The notes beneath the pieces were generated by a model. It was not told where the DNA came from, ran no database searches, and saw only the letters and a list, made by a program, of their open reading frames with translations. From Setoptus koraiensis (lineage: Eukaryota; Arthropoda), in contig CM106585.1 of NCBI GenBank assembly GCA_048013815.1, forward strand, positions 16,616,001 through 16,680,000: 64,000 bases of DNA. The letters are read 5' to 3'. The position numbers were made by a program, and so were the translations under genes. This document shows, piece after piece, positions 21,509-30,817 of this stretch (position 1 is its first letter; each line of letters begins with the position of its first letter).

Positions 21509-21940
21509 ATGCCGCTTCAATGCCTTACGGACCTGCCATCATACGATGCTGGAAATTTCAAACGATATACACGGGGCGATGAACAGAATCCACCAGCGAC
21601 TAATGGTCTCAGGACGCCAGCTCCAGCCAGACCCAATTCTATTTATGCAAATATTAAAGAATGTGCCACCGAACAACAGAAAATAGTTACTGATCCCAAT
21701 CCAAATAGTCTCATCAGCTATATAAATCACAGAGCAGCAGATAAGGCAAACAATCATTCGACCAGCAATTCATCATTCACAACGACATCACCTTCTACCT
21801 CCAAATCATCTCAGGTGCTATCTAGCTCTAAAAAACGAAAAATCACTACTGAACATAATAGCACGAGTGATAGTAAGAATGTTTCATCGATCAATGCAGG
21901 CTCTCAGAGGGCAACCAAACGATGTAAGAGAAAAAACTGA
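21509..21940 (+). CDS. DDA1: DET1- and DDB1-associated protein 1
   Basis: A 143-residue protein matching DDA1, a small subunit of CUL4-DDB1 ubiquitin ligases. The N-terminus has the family pattern: LPSYDAGNFKRY aligns with the human LPVYNKSNFSRF, followed by a spaced RPNSIY and then EQQKIVTDPNPNSLISYI. The C-terminal half is a Ser/Thr/Asn-rich disordered tail with two basic clusters (KKRK and KRCKRKN) that could serve as nuclear localisation signals. Human DDA1 is 102 residues, so the tail is longer here. The ATG at 21509 starts the conserved block. AATAAA at 22317-22322 may be its poly(A) signal. It converges with ACADVL. Confidence 0.8.
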   Translation: MPLQCLTDLPSYDAGNFKRYTRGDEQNPPATNGLRTPAPARPNSIYANIKECATEQQKIVTDPNPNSLISYINHRAADKANNHSTSNSSFTTTSPSTSKSSQVLSSSKKRKITTEHNSTSDSKNVSSINAGSQRATKRCKRKN

Positions 21941-22415
21941 ACTATGCACATTATAAACCTAATTATCATTGGAGGACTATATGTTTTGTGATAGCTATGC
22001 AAAAACAAACAATACCCAATTAAGTCTCCACTGTGTTTGTAAGTTAAGTTTATAGACAGTTGCCTATCGTCAAGAAATCGTGTCATCTTGGGTCAAAGGG
22101 TGCTAAGATCCTATCCCCGGGATATTACATTCTAAAGTTTGAAGATATCAACGTAGATAAAACGCTCAAATTGATTGCTGCGCTAAGCTATTTGCATGGT
22201 AAGATGATAAGTCAGTACACATCAAGACACACATGGTAGTAGTGATTTGCATATTTTGCCGGAGTGTATTCAGTTATTGCTATAAAATATATTAAGCCTG
22301 ATAAAGATAAATGTAAAATAAAATGCCAATCAAAATTTTCATACTTATAAAAGTTTTATACTTAGACAGGGGGTCTGTTGCGAAAAAAAAAGATCAAATT
22401 TACAGTGTGGTTGTT
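21941..22415. other. 3' intergenic region between convergent DDA1 and ACADVL
   Basis: AT-rich, with no gene seen. It contains a plus-strand AATAAA at 22317-22322. The ACADVL stop codon region carries a minus-strand ATTAAA-like word overlapping the stop. Confidence 0.5.
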
Positions 22416-24410
22416 TTAATTCTTCCCCAGAGATGGTTGATCAAGAGGATGGTTCTGAACGACACCACCAGCTGCGCAAACTTGATCCGATATCGTTTTC
22501 ATAAGTTCAAAGTTTTTCAACTTATCTTGAGCTCTGATTGCTGACAAATTTGAACTGATTCTGTCTGCTGATTCATTACATATCACTCTTGCCATATTGA
22601 GCTCGTGTTCTGAGGTGGCCAAATTTAATTTTTCAGAACGAGTCGCCCTTGACAGCACACACATACAGGCATAAATGTCGATAGCTGAATCGGCCAATCT
22701 CTTCAATAGAAATTGTTGGTGGATGATATCCTTTCCAAATTTGATCAGCAAATATTCGACTGAAGCATTGAATTGTTCCATCGAGCGCGACATCAAAGCT
22801 GCAGATTCAGCTAAACCAGGTGATACATGTTGCGATAATGATGGACCTGATGATATGCCAACAGCTCTCTTTAAATGTTTCGTGACAAAAAATTCAAAGA
22901 TCATTCCAAGATTACCAACAGGGTTAGACTTGATTGCCTTTTGTAAATCTTTCAGATGACCTCCTGCGTATTGTGCACCAGTTAGAGATACAAACAATCG
23001 CAAAATATCATTGGTGCCTTCGAAAATTCTGAAAATCCTCAAGTCACGCATAACTTTCTCAACTCCAGCCGCTCTCATGAAACCTGTTCCACCAAGAACC
23101 TGGATAGTTTCATCGGTCACAAACCAGGCAGCCTCTGAAGAGTATATTTTACTTATGGCCGCTTCACATTGAAAGTCCTTAAATCCCCTGTCCATGGTTG
23201 ATGATACCATATAGGCTATTGATTCGGTTGCATAATGACTCATAGACATTCTTGCTAGTTTTTCCTGAATGGCACCAAAATTGTGGATCTTGCTACCAAA
23301 TTGCTCTCGCTGTAAAGCATGTTCAGTTGCTTTTCTGATCTGGGTTCGCATACATCCAGACAATGCCGCACCCATACCGAAACGTCCACTATTTAGGATA
23401 TTCATGGCCACCTTGAATCCACCACCTACCTGACCAAGAACGTTTTCGTGAGGCACCGGAACATTGTCATAATTTACTGTTGCTGTATTGGAGGCTTTAA
23501 TGCCCATTTTTTTCTCTCCACTTGACGATGTCACACCGCCGAAACCTCTCTCGACAATGAATGCGGTTATCTTATCTTTGGTCTCTCCGGTATTAGGATC
23601 TGTGACGGGAGTTTTGGCGAATACAGTGAACACATCCGCAATATCACCGTTTGAAATCCAAATCTTTGATCCATTAAGAATCCAGTGCTTACCATCAGGT
23701 GATAAGACTGCTTTGGTTTTAATGGAACTAGCATCAGATCCCGAACTAGGCTCTGTCAGATTGAAACAGGCAATCTTTTTTCCTGCAGCCAAATCTGGCA
23801 AGTAACGGGCTTTTTGTTCGTCTGTACCGTATAGCAAGATACCTTTATAGCCGATAGACTGATGTGATCCCAATGCAATACCAATGGAAAGATCGTTTGC
23901 ACCCATTATTTCGGCCATTCGTGCATACTGAGTGTTGTTGAAACCGACGCCTCCGTATTCTGCTGGCACCTGAATTCCGAAAGCACCCATTGGCTTCAAT
24001 GAATCCCATAGTTTATCGTCAATTTTTTCATTGTAATCATTGAGAAGGGGATCATTGTTTTCGTTCCAGTACTTTTCAGTTGGTCCCAACACCATGTTAA
24101 GGGTCTCTGCTTGATCATTGTCCAACACATGAGGGTAAGGGAATATCTGGTCGAAGTTAGAGCTACCAGCGAACATATTCATGACAAACGATGTACTCTG
24201 CTCATGTTTTCGTTGTTTTATCTCAGGCTGGACCGGTTGCTCTGTGTTCTTGGTTGAATTATCATGCTTTGTTTGGGCAGCTGTCTGCTTCCTGGACTCC
24301 GTGACGGAGCTGTAAAGTCGATTGTGAACATTGTACAAATTGTTCATGGACAAATTTGGTGCGACATTTTGCTTCAGAAGCAATCTTATGGCGGACGCCG
24401 AATTTAACAT
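22416..24410 (-). CDS. ACADVL: Very long-chain acyl-CoA dehydrogenase, mitochondrial
   Basis: A 664-residue single-exon flavoprotein catalysing the first step of beta-oxidation of long acyl-CoAs at the inner mitochondrial membrane. The start MLNSASAIRLLLKQN is a typical mitochondrial presequence and begins at ATG 24410; the frame is open 20 codons further but only from a TTG. Visible blocks are YGGVGFNNTQYAR, the FAD/substrate block CFNLTEPSSGSDASS, the C-terminal dehydrogenase helices, and RIFEGTNDILRLF with the catalytic glutamate at residue 464. The extra C-terminal domain of about 170 residues that distinguishes VLCAD/ACAD9 from short-chain enzymes is present. Length fits human ACADVL (655). 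The lack of any intron in 2 kb is unusual for an animal. Confidence 0.95.
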   Translation of the reverse strand: MLNSASAIRLLLKQNVAPNLSMNNLYNVHNRLYSSVTESRKQTAAQTKHDNSTKNTEQPVQPEIKQRKHEQSTSFVMNMFAGSSNFDQIFPYPHVLDNDQAETLNMVLGPTEKYWNENNDPLLNDYNEKIDDKLWDSLKPMGAFGIQVPAEYGGVGFNNTQYARMAEIMGANDLSIGIALGSHQSIGYKGILLYGTDEQKARYLPDLAAGKKIACFNLTEPSSGSDASSIKTKAVLSPDGKHWILNGSKIWISNGDIADVFTVFAKTPVTDPNTGETKDKITAFIVERGFGGVTSSSGEKKMGIKASNTATVNYDNVPVPHENVLGQVGGGFKVAMNILNSGRFGMGAALSGCMRTQIRKATEHALQREQFGSKIHNFGAIQEKLARMSMSHYATESIAYMVSSTMDRGFKDFQCEAAISKIYSSEAAWFVTDETIQVLGGTGFMRAAGVEKVMRDLRIFRIFEGTNDILRLFVSLTGAQYAGGHLKDLQKAIKSNPVGNLGMIFEFFVTKHLKRAVGISSGPSLSQHVSPGLAESAALMSRSMEQFNASVEYLLIKFGKDIIHQQFLLKRLADSAIDIYACMCVLSRATRSEKLNLATSEHELNMARVICNESADRISSNLSAIRAQDKLKNFELMKTISDQVCAAGGVVQNHPLDQPSLGKN

Positions 24411-25329
24411 CTTAAGTAATTTACACGTATGATATATGCGGCGACAATTTTCTTTTCTCGTAACTACCAACTACAGGTTGATGATTTTAAGGGAACTTGC
24501 AAGCGAGTATTTGAGCGAATGTTTTTCTTCTATTTGATCAGATAAACACTGAACTATCTGATGGTTCAGTTGCTACAATTATATGACTCAACCAATAATA
24601 GATGATTTATGGGATAATAAATTTGATGCGAGTCGTCATGATAACATGTATGCTTTATTTTTCGTTTGTTCTACACTAAATGTGTGATACAAAGGTGGAG
24701 AGTGGTTTAGATGGCTTGATAAATACAAACAGATTACGGATGCTTGCATTTGCGACGTCATGACGCAAGTGAAACTGGATAGCCTAGCTTGAATACTATT
24801 TGTATGGTACAGTTACGATGTGCAAAACGAAAACAATCTAACTTTTCGCGCGAAATTCAGTTTAGTTTAGTGTCTCATTGCGCACAGTGCACAAAACTAT
24901 GCAACGAGCGAGAGAGGCTCCTTTCAATGGTGATTCTGCGGTCGTTCTACCAGGCTTTGTAAACTTTTCTTCACTTTTTATTGTTCCTAAGACCTGAAAA
25001 AGACGAATCATTTGCATAAAACAACCTCCAGATCTTCATCCCGTCAGAAATCACCAGTGAAAAGAGCTAGACAGAGCAACAATGATGCAATCCTGTCCCA
25101 AACCATTTCCTTTTGCCCCTCTTCACACCCCCACCTGGCGCGCAACCTGGTGAGCGGTTTGAGAAATATTCAAAAACAAATTATACAGATCTTGACTGAG
25201 ACACCCTGTACATTCGGATGAAGAATTACGGAGATCGAGGCTCGCTACTTGCTCTATATTCAATGCATTTTTACTTCTGCACTAACTCAAAAGTCCTCTG
25301 ACACCCTATACCTGTACCTGTCTCTGACA
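24411..25329. promoter_or_regulatory. Divergent promoter region, ACADVL(-) / PQBP1(+)
   Basis: About 920 bp between divergent starts. It contains a GTGAGC word at about 25150 that could be the donor of a PQBP1 5' UTR intron. A Ser/Arg-rich open frame at 25012-25221 begins at TTG and is probably leader sequence, not a gene. Confidence 0.4.
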
Positions 25330-26058
25330 ATGCCTTTACCTCCATTATTAGCCCAGCGACTTCGTCAAAGAAATATCCTTAGGAATGAGGAAAATGCTGC
25401 AGACAGCCCCGACGGTCGCCAAAACACGGCTACAAGGACCGACGACAGAGAGGGGCCTCTCTCCAACCAGACTAGTCAGGGCGGAACGGTGGTCCCGGCG
25501 GCTGTAGCAATAAACAACCTGGAAACACAAGACCAAGAAGAGGTGTTTGCCGAAGACTATTCCGACGACGATGATGAAGATGAAGACAATGGTGTAAATA
25601 ACGAGGACTCAGGTGAAAATCGTTCCACTGATTCGGATGATAACGCGCAAGATGAAGTTAAAGATATTGAAGAAACTATACATAATGTGAGCTTTAGTGA
25701 TGTAAACCCACCGGAGGAGCCAACACAGACAGTAATAGGTTGCCCTAACAAGTATAATCTATACCACAGATGTTCTAAATATTGCGAAGACAGATATTCC
25801 AACCCCAGACTTGAGCCAAGAAGATCTCAATTAAAACTCTTAGCTGCTCTACTCCACCACTACCCAATCTCTCCTGATTGGAAGCCAATATACGATCCAG
25901 GTGTAGAGACTTTCTATTTTTGGAATACTATAACAGACCAAGTGACTTGGCTGCCATTTGGCCATCCTGGCGCCAACATAACTGTACCTGTCGACATCGT
26001 TCGACAGATGATGGTAGGTCAAGAAAAATCACTTGAGAGATCCAATGTAGAAACATAA
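25330..26058 (+). CDS. PQBP1: Polyglutamine-binding protein 1 (WW-domain splicing factor)
   Basis: A 242-residue nuclear WW protein linked to the U5 snRNP. It opens MPLPPLLAQRLRQRNIL, matching the human MPLPVALQTRLAKRGIL, which fixes the ATG at 25330. An acidic, Asp/Glu-rich disordered stretch follows (residues of about 70-120). Then comes the arthropod-type GCPNKYNLYHRCSKYC block and a WW domain at about 180-212 (DWKPIYDPG to YFWNTITDQVTW). The protein ends about 30 residues after the WW domain. The C-terminal motif that binds the U5 15 kDa protein (TXNL4A) in other animals is not seen in this frame. A GTAGGT near 26012 could be a donor to a further exon, but I find no matching exon downstream. 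AATAAA is at 26106-26111. Confidence 0.88.
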   Translation: MPLPPLLAQRLRQRNILRNEENAADSPDGRQNTATRTDDREGPLSNQTSQGGTVVPAAVAINNLETQDQEEVFAEDYSDDDDEDEDNGVNNEDSGENRSTDSDDNAQDEVKDIEETIHNVSFSDVNPPEEPTQTVIGCPNKYNLYHRCSKYCEDRYSNPRLEPRRSQLKLLAALLHHYPISPDWKPIYDPGVETFYFWNTITDQVTWLPFGHPGANITVPVDIVRQMMVGQEKSLERSNVET

Positions 26059-27065
26059 TAGTAGTATAGTTGTATAGTCTGCAATACTAATATTTTAAAA
26101 ATCTAAATAAATAGATGCAAGAGAACATCGTTTGCTGATCACATAATCAATATACAATCTCCATTGGGAGAAGTTATCAATAAAAAAATATAATATAAAA
26201 CAGATGTGCTAGTGCATGTGATAGATTCTCCATTCACAGTTGGAAGGAATTACGTCGTTGAGCGTTTCACTGCATGTGTAACTCAATATATTGGTAGAAC
26301 TAATAGCAAATAACAGTTTTAGTTGCTCTCACTCACAAGCGCTATCTGTCATCATGCAAATATCACAAGTACACACAGACCGGACTTCAGGTTAATAATA
26401 TTTACATTGACTATATCTCGAACTCAATGATGGCAGAGCAATTATTTGTATATTATTATTATTATATATCATAATCTCTCATAATAAGTAATTACAACAT
26501 CATTATGAAGACCATATCTCTATTTGCGGTCACATATTTATTATTATTATCACAACACTACTATCTCTGCAATCTTAGCTCTATTATACAGTAGGGTCCG
26601 TAGGCGAAGGACCTCTTAATTATTATTATTATCACTCAAACTTCATTTGACAGAAAACCGAAACAAACAAGACTTATCAAGCGACCGTTTGATGAGAAAC
26701 ACTCCATAGAAATAATAATGGTGATTAAACAGCCAAGATAGTAGAACTAAAGATGAGATTCTGTTAATCGATTCTAGTTTGCCATGATTGATCAAAAGTG
26801 AACTAATTGAGACATTCTTTATTATCATTAGTAACACTACCCATTCAATATTATTATTAATATAAATTTTTATTTGTTTTGTTGAACAATTAGAAACATG
26901 ATGGTATCTACTATCAGACATTACTATAAACCACCTCGTGACCACGACTACTTCATATAGAAATAATATATAAAATAGTATAGATTTATTATAATATATA
27001 AAGCGGAACATATATTTACTCAGATTAATAGCATAATCTTAGTGTAAACGTAAAATACCGTCTAC
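26059..27065. other. AT-rich intergenic stretch
   Basis: Contains the PQBP1 poly(A) signal and many ATT/TTA runs. The minus-strand frame at 26643-27011 is AT-rich chance sequence. No gene seen. Confidence 0.5.
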
Positions 27066-28412
27066 ATGATGGCCTCAAAAAATGAGAAAACCAGAGAGGT
27101 CTCTGAGGAAGATGAGCCGACAATACCAAAAGCGTCCGTCAACCAGAAGGTAGATTTCAGTACAAGGAAGAGATCGTCCGATTCTGGGAACTCTTCTTGC
27201 GACGATACTAGTGCAACATACTACGCAAGCTTTCAAACTTCAAAACACTTTAATAATAAGGATACTGACGAAGTAAAAGGCTTTATAGAATTATCTCATA
27301 AGCAGCAAATCAATTTTCAGATTGGATCTACTCATCTTAACAACAATAATAACATGAAAAAGAAAATTAAAGACAGCGAACAATTAGAGTCCGTTTCTTC
27401 CATTCACAAATACCCATATGATGTTACATCGGACAAAAATAATGATAAGCAAGAACGTAGTTATAGTTTCGGTAGCAACACTGCTGCTTCGTCGTCTGCA
27501 TCTTCTATAAACTCTCTTTCATACTTGTCCATTTCACCATCAAAGCCAGCATCGCTCGGATACGCAACTCCCGATGATAAACCAAAAGGGATTTTTCGGG
27601 ATTTCGCTAAAACAATATCTCAAGCCAACATTGATGGTTGTAACACTATTGATAATGATTATGTTACAAACAGAAGGGGAGAATTCAACAGTGTAGCTTC
27701 AAGAAGTGATGACAAGATCAAGCCAATACTAAAGAAGCGATCAACGTTGTTTCACAGGCATTCATTGGGTGAACAAAGTCATGAGTTCTATGCTGATAGA
27801 ACTTGTCTATCGCCCACAGATAACCAACTGTCGCCCGGTAGTACTAAACCTCAATCCATTTTGAAAAAGAAATTTAGCTTTGACACTAACATGTCCAATT
27901 TGAGACCTATACTGAAGAGAAACAGTCTCGATTCGGAGAATAGGATTGTGAATTTTCCGAAGATGTCGACAAATGAAGATAATCAAACCTGTAGCAATAA
28001 CAATATATTCAAATATACCAATAGAAACAAAAGTACTACCCAATTAAGCGCCAATGATGATGCTGCTAAAAGCTACTGCCAAACATCTGCAATTTCAGCT
28101 ACCTCAACGACCTCGTCCAATAATAATATCATGGTTTCACCTAACAACAAAAATAAGGCATCATTAAGAGAATTTAAGTCACAATCGCCAACAATATTGA
28201 AATCATCAACTATCACTGCCCGTCAATCGACGAATGCCAGAAGTACTCACTTCAATATTAACAAGCTCTCATCAACTGATCAAGAGTCTGCCGACGAGGA
28301 TGATAGGTATTTAAATCCCATTCTCAAATATCGAAATAGTGATGGCAAGTCTGAATCAAAGGAAAGCTCATTACAAAAATCAGTCAGGCCCATTCTAAAG
28401 AAGCATTCGTGA
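27066..28412 (+). CDS. Disordered protein with SILK/PILK motif array (possible PP1 regulator)
   Basis: A 448-residue, Ser/Asn/Lys-rich, mostly disordered protein that I do not recognise. It has six ILK motifs: PILKKRS (220), SILKKK (264), PILKRNS (281), TILK (376), PILKY (418) and PILKKHS ending the protein at 448. SILK is a known docking motif for protein phosphatase 1, and KVDF at residues 28-31 fits the RVxF PP1-docking consensus. Basic residues followed by serine after several copies look like kinase sites. No folded domain, signal peptide or membrane segment is visible. A PP1 regulatory role is an inference from motifs; an actin- or cytoskeleton-linked scaffold is equally possible. The frame is intronless, starts at a double ATG, and has AATAAA at 28514-28519. 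Confidence 0.7.
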   Translation: MMASKNEKTREVSEEDEPTIPKASVNQKVDFSTRKRSSDSGNSSCDDTSATYYASFQTSKHFNNKDTDEVKGFIELSHKQQINFQIGSTHLNNNNNMKKKIKDSEQLESVSSIHKYPYDVTSDKNNDKQERSYSFGSNTAASSSASSINSLSYLSISPSKPASLGYATPDDKPKGIFRDFAKTISQANIDGCNTIDNDYVTNRRGEFNSVASRSDDKIKPILKKRSTLFHRHSLGEQSHEFYADRTCLSPTDNQLSPGSTKPQSILKKKFSFDTNMSNLRPILKRNSLDSENRIVNFPKMSTNEDNQTCSNNNIFKYTNRNKSTTQLSANDDAAKSYCQTSAISATSTTSSNNNIMVSPNNKNKASLREFKSQSPTILKSSTITARQSTNARSTHFNINKLSSTDQESADEDDRYLNPILKYRNSDGKSESKESSLQKSVRPILKKHS

Positions 28413-28581
28413 CAAAGACGGCGCTCAATGATGGTCACACATATGTCTACAATGCTAGTTTGTTTTTGAATATTAGTAGTTTATCATAGTTTTCTTATTC
28501 AAAATTGATTAATAATAAATTGTCCTGACATAATCACGATAATTGTGGAAACTTGTTTCCTTGTTAATATCGTTAAGTAAA

Positions 28582-29049
28582 TCAAGCAAAACTAACACTA
28601 AGTTGCCTTCCGCCAATCACGTGTACATGCAATTGAAACACAGTCTGGCAAGCGTGGTAGCTATCGTTGATAACTATTCTGAAGCCTTCATTAAGTTTCT
28701 CTTCTCGAGCCAGTTTTGCGGCTACAAAAAGGAGATGACCCAAGAGAGGCTCGTCCTCCTCCTTAGCCTCGGACAATTTTGGTATTGTCTTTTTTGGTAT
28801 TACAAGATAATGAAAGGGGGCAACCGGACTAATGTCTTTGATTGCGATACACCTGTCATCTTCATGAAGGAAGGTTGCAGGTATCTCCTTCTTGATGATC
28901 TTATGAAAAATAGTATCGCCTTGATTCTGTTCAGCTGTGTCGAGAATTGAAAGAAACATAGAGCAGATAATCAATTAATGAAAAGCTGGCTTCTTCTATT
29001 CAGCCTCCAGGTTTGAGCCAAGCTACACGACAAATCACTTACCTGACAT
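28582..29049 (-). CDS. HINT1: HINT-type histidine triad nucleotide hydrolase (two coding exons)
   Basis: Exons on the minus strand are 29043-29049 (ATGTCAG, donor GTAAGTG) and 28582-28934, giving 119 residues. The first, 7 nt coding exon joins in frame to give MSAEQNQGDTIFHKII, matching the HINT start. HINT1 hydrolyses adenosine phosphoramidates. EDDRCIAIKDISPVAPFHYLVIPKK and the final HIT block are clear. The triad is altered: human HVHLH reads QLHVH here, so the first histidine is glutamine while the nucleophile and last histidine remain. The conserved C-terminal Trp-Pro-Pro-Gly is replaced by LSVSFA. The intron is 108 nt. Its 3' end converges with the SILK-motif gene. Confidence 0.85.
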
Positions 29050-29566
29050 TTGGATTCTTCGAAAATACTTGGTGGCAAAGAATCCGAATAATCTGGTATT
29101 CAGTAAGAAAGCAATTTTGATGGAATCAATTTAACTTTTTAAATTTAATTTTGTTTGACAGGTTGAAATTTATTTTATTTTATTGATTTTATTTGGTGAA
29201 TTTTTTAAGATCTTAAGAAAATCAAGCTGTGGCGTGTGGCCAGTTCCGTCAGCTGATCGCATGTTGGGTGTCTAATGCTCACGGACTGAAACCACTACAT
29301 ACTGTATTTGAAGCCTATTTATCATGGCGAATTGCAATAAACTGTACAACCTGGTGGACAAAAATTGTACTTTTTGTAAACATATGAAGACATCTGATCT
29401 ACCGTTGACTTTCCATATCTACAGCTGTATCATTGATCTACAACTCTACTATTATCATCAATCTGCTGAAGTCGATATATTATTTTCTCTCCATTGTAAT
29501 TGTGAAGAATCTCGATCCTTTTGTCTGACTAGGAGGATCTAAGGACCACTATGAACGGAGTTTGAG
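29050..29566. promoter_or_regulatory. Divergent promoter/leader region, HINT(-) / RBM17(+)
   Basis: About 520 bp between start codons, AT-rich. It contains a 72-codon ATG-initiated open frame (29324-29542) that ends 24 nt before the RBM17 ATG and in the same frame. It could be an upstream ORF in the RBM17 leader; the peptide matches nothing I know. Confidence 0.4.
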
Positions 29567-30817
29567 ATGCCACTATACGATGATGTAATATCTAGCGATA
29601 AAACTAGCACAAAGAAAAGTTCTTGGTCGCACAGTCCTGGTATAAAACTATTACAAGATCATCTGCAAGCGAAAAAAAAGATTGGCCACCTCAATGCGTC
29701 TGATGGATCCTCAGCGAGCTCGACAAAGAGTTCAAATCAAGGGACTAACAACTCCTCTTCGAGTCGCTCAACAATTATTACCGCCTCGATACATAGCCAA
29801 CACAGTGCCGGCTCCGGCTCGATGCTCGGTGGAGATTGGGATCCTAATGATGAATATGATCCATTGTGGCCAAATGAATATGAGATCTTGCAGCGTCAAT
29901 ATTTAGAAGAAGAAGAGAAGAGAAGATTGGAGGAATATGAGCTAAAGCAGCGAAACAAGCAAGAATCTACAGGATTGACAATGATGACCGCATTGAGGGG
30001 TATGCAAGACTATGACGAGGACGATAATGATGATGATGATCTAATGGCGCAAAGAAATGCCGCTGCATCACGTCAAAGTCGTGGAATCGCGATAGCCCCT
30101 CCACCCTCGCTTACCAAGTCAACTACTTCAATTGAGAATAACAGCACCGAATCTGGATCTAGTATTACAAGCACCACTTCAGTAGCTTCTCAGCAATTTG
30201 GTGTTAGTTCAGTAGCGGCAAAAATAATGAGCAAAATGGGTTATAAAGAAGGTCAAGGTTTAGGGAAAGATGAGCAGGGCATAAGTAAACCGCTGGAAGT
30301 AGAAAAAACCAGTGCCATTTCAGGAAAAATCATAGCCGAGGCCAAAGCAAGCGTTAGTTCATTTTTGGCTCCGCGAACTATTATCGAGACCCACAAACAA
30401 CCCTCAGAGCCATCGGTCGTCACCAAGCAGTCTACTGACACTTCCCAATCAACCTCACCCGAATCTAAGAGTGAGCCCATAACGGAACTAATCAAGAATC
30501 CCACAAAGGTAATTTTATTGCGCAATATGGTTGGGCCTGGTGAGGTGGACGATGACCTAGAGAGTGAAACTAAAGAAGAATGTTCTAAATATGGCGAGGT
30601 GATACGCTGTCTCATCTATGAGATACCAAACAAGAAAGTTCCTGATGATGAAGCCGTTAGAATATTCCTTGAATTTAGACGCGTTGAATCAGCTATAAAA
30701 GCAGTGGTGGATCTAAACGGCAGATACTTCGGTGGACGCGTCGTGAAGGCTTCATTCTTCGATGTAGACAAATTCAATCGTTTCGAACTCGCTCCAACGC
30801 AATTGGTCAAGAACTGA
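29567..30817 (+). CDS. RBM17: Splicing factor 45 (RBM17)
   Basis: A 416-residue nuclear protein acting in second-step 3' splice site choice. The start MPLYDDV matches the human MSLYDDL, and the DEYDPLWPNEYE block and coiled, charged middle follow. A G-patch lies at about residues 211-245 (AAKIMSKMGYKEGQGLGKDEQG). The UHM-type RRM fills about 315-405 (TKVILLRNMVGPGEVDDDLE through GRYFGGRVVKASF), including the loop that binds ULM motifs of SF1, U2AF65 and SF3b155. Length is close to human SPF45 (401). Single exon; AATAAA at 30964-30969. Confidence 0.95.
   Translation: MPLYDDVISSDKTSTKKSSWSHSPGIKLLQDHLQAKKKIGHLNASDGSSASSTKSSNQGTNNSSSSRSTIITASIHSQHSAGSGSMLGGDWDPNDEYDPLWPNEYEILQRQYLEEEEKRRLEEYELKQRNKQESTGLTMMTALRGMQDYDEDDNDDDDLMAQRNAAASRQSRGIAIAPPPSLTKSTTSIENNSTESGSSITSTTSVASQQFGVSSVAAKIMSKMGYKEGQGLGKDEQGISKPLEVEKTSAISGKIIAEAKASVSSFLAPRTIIETHKQPSEPSVVTKQSTDTSQSTSPESKSEPITELIKNPTKVILLRNMVGPGEVDDDLESETKEECSKYGEVIRCLIYEIPNKKVPDDEAVRIFLEFRRVESAIKAVVDLNGRYFGGRVVKASFFDVDKFNRFELAPTQLVKN

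Noticed and set aside
24411-24470. Longer N-terminus for ACADVL
   Set aside because: The extra 20 codons start at TTG; the downstream ATG gives a proper mitochondrial presequence.
26643-27011. 122-codon minus-strand hydrophobic frame
   Set aside because: AT-rich sequence that gives Ile/Phe/Tyr codons by composition; no family resemblance.
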